Shown here: one piece after another, positions 60,256 to 64,000 of the stretch
Layout of the letters: the number at the start of each line of letters is the position of its first letter
Position numbering within the stretch: the stretch's first letter is position 1
Origin: Brasenia schreberi
Taxonomy: Eukaryota > Streptophyta > Magnoliopsida > Nymphaeales > Cabombaceae
Assembly: GCA_036023115.1 (NCBI GenBank)
Contig: JAYKKT010000059.1
Location: 6,188,501 to 6,252,500 of the forward strand
Reading direction: 5' to 3'
Length of the DNA stretch: 64,000 bases
Notes under the pieces: generated by a model
What the model saw: only the letters and a program-made list of their open reading frames with translations
Told to the model about the DNA's origin: nothing
Database searches by the model: none
Program-made: the position numbers and the translations under genes

Positions 60256-61789
60256 TATGTTATCGATAGTGGCTAGCGGGTTGTTAGCGGTCAACCCTGA
60301 TATAGCGGTAGCGGGGATATAGCGGATTTAGCGGTACACTTTTATTTATGATTACAAAAATATATATATATATATATATAATGGGTTCTCTAATTTCTAA
60401 AAAATATCAAGATCTTAAGTAGATTATTGTCATTAATAGATAATAACACATCAACTGCAACAACTAATCAAGCACGGTAGTCTTTGTCTTAAACTATGTT
60501 GAAGTTCACATTCTCCTGTATTTAGTTCATTTGCTTTATCCAAGGAAGTTCTGGCAGGCTGCATGCTTTGAAGAGAACCCATCCAGCCTGTTATCAGAAA
60601 TCATAGGCTATACGTTTTTAAGTGTTTACTTATATTTAAGAACTTATGTTGATTCCAAGCTTGTGAAATTTCTACTCCGAAAGCTAAATCTACTAAAACA
60701 ACACTTGTAAGTATAATACATATTCAGCCATTTGCAACCATCATTCCGTATCGAAGTCCTCCATCCATAATAAACTGAAAGAGAGCATCGAAGCAGGGTT
60801 TAAGCCTCTTCAAAGAATATATCATTTTGAAATACATGTTTATGTATGCCATGGATTTAAAGATGGAAATATTGTTAAAGGACTTTAAAGGTGGGAACTC
60901 AGGCAATTGACAGTTTGTCAGACACTTCAAAGAAAATCTGAACAAAAAAATTAATGTTATAAGAACCTAAAGAAAAAAGTCCAAGAAAGCTTATCTGACT
61001 GAAAAGTGAGGTCCTATAAATTATATATGTAAACATTGTAAAGGAGATTGTTGACAATTTCCCCTAGATTGAAAAGGCATACGACATCAACAAATTAAAA
61101 CTAATGTGCCACATGTTGATAAAGGAACAAGTACTTGGTGGACCATGTTAAGATAATACCTTGTGCAGTAATCAAACTTGGCTGCAAGCCTGCAAAGTCT
61201 ACTTTGGTAATGAAAACCTCTTCAAAACCAGTATTACTTTCTTTGTCCATGTAAGTAAGAGTCTGCATCACCTCATCTTGAAGCTAGAAATCTTCATCAT
61301 CAAAAAGTTTCAATTCTATAAAAAGAGTGGAAAATAACTTCAGATAACTGAATTCCAAGATACCTCCATAAGAGGCGGGACAGGGGGAGGTGGTGGCTAG
61401 AGAGGGAGAGGCGGGAGAGAGGGAGAGGCGGGATAGGGGGAGATGGTGGCGAGAGAGGGAGAGGCGGGACAGGAGGAGGTGGTTGAGGCGAGAGAGAGGG
61501 AGATGGTGGCGGGAGAGGGAGAGGCGTACCTGGAGGTGATGGCGGCGAGAGGCGGGAGCGGCCTAGAGGAGAGGATGGAGAGGGATAGGCGAGAGACGCA
61601 TAACCCTCATTCGTCCCTTTATATCATTTGGATCGGGTCGATCTGGATTGACCCAACCCAATCTGATCCGAATAACCGTCTGCTTACAGTGTTATAGCGG
61701 TCCGCTATAGCGCTGTTTGCGGTGCTAATTTCACCTTGGCGGGTCGCCTGCTAAGGGCTACCTGTTATAGCGCGCTATTGATAACATAT
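60256..61789. mobile_element. MULE-type non-autonomous element with 9-bp TSD; Pack-MULE candidate
   Basis: A perfect 9-bp TSD, gtgagttat, flanks it at 60247-60255 and 61790-61798. Ends are 'tatgttatcgatag' and 'ctattgataacatat', extended by subterminal 'tagcgg'/'ccgcta' repeats on both sides. There is no transposase. The interior on the minus strand looks exon-like: a GC-rich stretch (about 61380-61620), then an acceptor and an open segment (about 61150-61350; 'LQDEVMQTLTYMDKESNTGF', 'ITKVDFAGLQPSLITAQ') closed by a donor, and a further open frame at 60724-60945. Nine-base TSDs and captured host sequence are hallmarks of Pack-MULEs. Confidence 0.7.
61383..61600 (+). repeat. Degenerate GGGAGAGGCGGGA-type minisatellite
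   Basis: Tandem, imperfect units of 'gagagggagaggcggga' and 'gggagatggtggcg' make a strongly purine-biased plus strand. On the minus strand this reads as a Pro/Ser/Ala-rich N-terminal-like segment, as seen in plastid-targeted or GC-rich first exons. It lies inside the MULE. Confidence 0.75.
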
Positions 61790-61902
61790 GTGAGTTATAA
61801 GCCTGTTCATGTTCAATTCTGAGTTGGTTTTGATTGATTTTTATTCTAGCCAGTTCTTAGTCCGGTTTGGTTGTGGTTGAAACCGCCAACTGGTCATGTC
61901 TA

Positions 61903-62912
61903 GTTAGAAGTGTGCATGATAGAATCTCTCTCTCTCTCTCCCTCTCTCTATTGATAAATAGAGAGAAATTTGTTCCTATTAAACTTTCTTTCAATTTTTT
62001 TCCTATCAACTTGATTCAGATTCTACATAACAAACCTTAAGACAATCAATCACACTAGCAACTGGAATACGATAAAAAATTATGCTTGAAAGTTGAAACC
62101 CCAAACATCCCACAAAAAGCAACCAATATATAGCTAGAGCCTAGAGAATGTTCAATAGAACATATGCACATGCACATAAATCAAAATGCTTCAGGATAAA
62201 GAATACAACTGTTTAACTTCAAGGAAGTGAAAAGGAGAACATGTTGATGTTATTGATTCTCAACATACAAGAATCAACATAGCTTACATGGACAAATCAA
62301 ATTAACGAAGGGGAAAAGGAAAATGAAGTTAAAAGCTTTTACTAGAAGCCACAATCTCCCATCCATTCATGCACAAAAGAAATGCATCAACACCCAATTT
62401 TTTCCCCCAACTATCAGGCCAAATAAAATCCAACAATTTTCTAAAGCAAGATGATTCCATATTTGAGTTTTTACTAGAACCCACACTACTCATTCTAAAA
62501 ACAACACAACTGCAACACCAATTTCAAATAAAAACACATCAACAACTTATTAAACTCAACAAGTCCCAAAACAAACACCGAATCATAAGAACTAGCTTGT
62601 CTTTCAAGAAATTACAACAACTAAGTCTTTCATGAAATCCAGCTGCTTTTCTCAATTGCCGTTGTATGAACAGAAGAATTGTCAAAAAAGAAAAGAAACA
62701 AAAGACAAAATAAACTATACTAGAAACGCAAATCTTCCAATAAATCTAAATCAAAACACCAACAAATGGGAGTAAAAGGGTCGAGAAACTTGCCTGAGAT
62801 CTTCTTAGGAAAGGGAAACTCTTATGATGGGTGGAGTGAGGGGAGGGGGAATGAGAAGTGACAGATTCATGGAATAGGGCTCGAGTTTGCCCTAAATTTG
62901 TTTTTTAACTAT
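61903..62912. other. Spacer before the rDNA block; possible minus-strand first exon
   Basis: A CT tract occupies 61923-61948. On the minus strand, 62790-62880 is CT-rich and ends at a donor-like 'ctcag|gcaagt', compatible with a non-coding first exon. No coding sequence follows that I can identify. Homology to 18S rRNA begins abruptly at about 62913. Confidence 0.35.
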
Positions 62913-62915
62913 CAT

Positions 62916-62997
<82 letters not shown>

Positions 62998-63043
62998 TGG
63001 CGACGGAGGCGGTTCGCCGCCTACGACGTCGCGAGAAGTTCAT

Positions 63044-63114
<71 letters not shown>

Positions 63115-63115
63115 G
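62913..63115 (+). rRNA. 18S rRNA, 3'-terminal fragment only
   Basis: The sequence from 'cgcgttgactacgtccctgc' to 'ggatcattg' is the last ~200 bases of a plant 18S gene, including the universal 'gtacacaccgcccgtc' and the 3'-terminal helix 'aaggtttccgtaggtgaacc'. The remaining ~1.6 kb of 18S is absent: upstream sequence is unrelated. Conservation of this part is good. Whether it is transcribed is doubtful, given the truncation. Confidence 0.93.
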
Positions 63116-63372
63116 CCAATCCTGATCGACACACCCGCGAACACGTTATCATCACTCGTCGTCGGATTGCCCGCCCCCGGGTGGGCGTCCCCCGACCGAT
63201 TGTTGCACCGCCTTGAGCCAGGATCCCCGGGTCTCGGTTGGGGCACACGTGGTGGGAATGTCATTGTGGCCGTAACAAGCAAAACGGTGCCACAAACGTC
63301 AAGGACAATACCAACAAAGAGCATTGGCCCGCACCCATGGCAATGGGGGGTGACCTTTGCCTCTATCTATCT
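63116..63372 (+). other. ITS1
   Basis: 257-bp spacer between 18S and 5.8S. At 63285-63308 there is a degraded form of the angiosperm ITS1 motif (GGCRY..GYGYCAAGGAA): 'ggtgc', a short gap, then 'cgtcaaggacaa'. Reading frames through it are not genes. Confidence 0.85.
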
Positions 63373-63530
63373 AAACGACTCTCGACAACAGATATCTTGG
63401 CTCCTGCAACGATGAAGAATAACGAAATGCGATACTTAATGTGAATTGCAGAATCCCGTGAATCATCGAGTCTTTGAACGCAAGTTGCGCCCGAGACCAC
63501 CCGATCGAGGACACACTTGCGTGTGCGTCA
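63373..63530 (+). rRNA. 5.8S rRNA, degenerate (pseudogene-like)
   Basis: About 158 nt against the usual 163-164. It starts 'aaacgactctcgacaacaga' and ends 'gtgcgtca'. The conserved motif CGATGAAGAACGyAGC reads cgatgaagaataac here: two bases lost and a G-to-A change. Many other differences are C-to-T or G-to-A, such as 'ctcgac' for ctcggc, 'gatatctt' for gatatctc, and 'cccgtgaatc' for cccgcgaacc. The motifs GAATTGCAGAATCC and TTTGAACGCA are intact. This pattern is typical of silenced, methylated rDNA repeats. Confidence 0.9.
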
Positions 63531-63726
63531 CTCTCCTCCCACGCCCTTCCCGAATTCGGGAAGGGTTGAGAGGCGAGCGGAGGACTGGCCGTCGCTGCCC
63601 CTGTTGGCATCGTCGGCTAAAATGATAGGCTCGCGGCTCTTTGCGTTGCGGCAAGCGGTGGAACACCTTTAGCCGTCCAACCACGCGATGCCCCGGTGCA
63701 AGAGGAACTCTAAGGGGGCAAGCCTA
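63531..63726 (+). other. ITS2
   Basis: 196-bp spacer between 5.8S and 26S. It contains the self-complementary 'cccttcccgaattcgggaag' helix. Start and end are set by the neighbouring rRNA borders. Confidence 0.85.
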
Positions 63727-63935
63727 GCGACCCCAGGTTAGGTGAGACCACCCGCTGAGTTTAAGCATATCAATAAGCATAGGAAAAGAAACTTACAAGG
63801 ATTCTCTTAGTAACGACGAGCGAATCGGGAAGAGCCCAGCTTGAAAATCGGTAGGCCTCACCTTTCGAATTGTAGTACGTAGAAGCGTCCTTAGCGGCGG
63901 ACCAGGCACAAGTCCCCTATAAGGGGGTGTTAAAG
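63727..63935 (+). rRNA. 26S rRNA, 5' fragment, degenerate
   Basis: It starts 'gcgaccccaggttagg' and contains 'gctgagtttaagcatatcaa' and 'aaaagaaacttacaaggatt', the classic 26S 5' end. Transitions are frequent: 'aagcatagg' for aagcggagg, 'gattctctta' for gattccccta, 'aacgacgag' for aacggcgag, and 'gcgaatcgg' for gcgaaccgg. After about 63935 the sequence no longer follows 26S, so the fragment seems to end or to be rearranged within the first ~210 bases. Confidence 0.85.
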
Positions 63936-64000
63936 AACTGGGCCAGAGTGATTCGGCCCTGGCCCACTAGCCGTTGGGGGCTGGCTGTGGTTTAAGGGGG

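Larger units (their letters stand above)
60239..61902. mobile_element. Small hAT-like element split by the MULE at 60256-61789
   Basis: The left part is 'tagacatggtgagttat' and the right part runs from 'aagcctgttcatg' to 'catgtcta'. Joining them across the MULE leaves a ~120-bp unit with TAGACATG/CATGTCTA ends, as in the hAT element at 16361. No clear 8-bp TSD is visible outside it, so the assignment rests on the ends alone. Confidence 0.5.

Noticed and set aside
63040..63684. Open frames across the rDNA block
   Set aside because: Chance frames in GC-rich rRNA and ITS sequence.

Overview
This is nuclear DNA of a flowering plant. The evidence is multi-exon genes with GT-AG introns that belong to plant families, Ty1-copia and RTE-clade retrotransposons, hAT- and Mutator-type non-autonomous transposons, long CT/AT/AC microsatellites, and a plant 18S-ITS1-5.8S-ITS2-26S block at the right edge. 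I cannot name the species. Most of the window is transposon-derived. Only three host genes can be supported.

Layout. 1-0.45 kb: end of a Mutator-like element (MULE) that continues off the left edge. 0.56-3.78 kb: a second MULE-like stretch with one clear end at 3775. 4.06-8.97 kb: a three-exon gene for a two-dsRBM RNA-binding protein (DRB family), with a 5'-truncated RTE insertion in intron 1 that has a perfect 20-bp target-site duplication (TSD). 9-19 kb: non-coding, with a diverged ~2 kb segment present twice (about 12.1-14.1 and 17.1-19.1 kb), one MITE and two non-autonomous hAT elements. 19.25-19.43 kb: an RTE derivative in which the two element ends are joined directly.

20.3-31.9 kb: an old minus-strand copia element (A) flanked by a ~100-bp duplication. 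It contains a younger complete copia element (B) and two TIR elements of a 'GTATCG' family. 32.2-33.2 kb: an intact minus-strand gene of four coding exons for a 122-residue single-helix membrane protein; copia A landed just 3' of it, probably in its 3'UTR. 33.87-42.44 kb: a minus-strand RTE element split by a young copia element (C). 42.6-43.7 kb: L1-type remnant. 44.4-44.8 kb: CT/GC-rich promoter-like DNA. 44.9-46.7 kb: MULE remnant with a broken transposase N-terminal domain. 49.3-50.6 kb: an AT-decayed RTE fossil.

51.1-54.7 kb: the first six exons of a TMEM185 ('transmembrane Fragile-X-F-associated') family gene; I do not find the remaining exons before the window ends. 55.8-59.4 kb: the longest RTE copy, with a tandemly duplicated 5' region. 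60.2-61.9 kb: a MULE (9-bp TSD) inserted in a small hAT-like element and carrying exon-like minus-strand DNA, a Pack-MULE candidate. 62.9-63.9 kb: a truncated rDNA block whose 5.8S and 26S parts carry many C-to-T/G-to-A changes.

The insertion order can be read from the nesting and from LTR divergence counted by eye: copia A (about 14 percent), then B inside A (about 5 percent), then C inside the RTE (about 1.6 percent). I see no bacterial-type operon, CRISPR array or organellar gene cluster. Unusual items are the ~100-bp duplication around copia A, the tandem 5' modules and deletion derivative of the RTE family, the Pack-MULE candidate, and the rDNA pseudo-unit.
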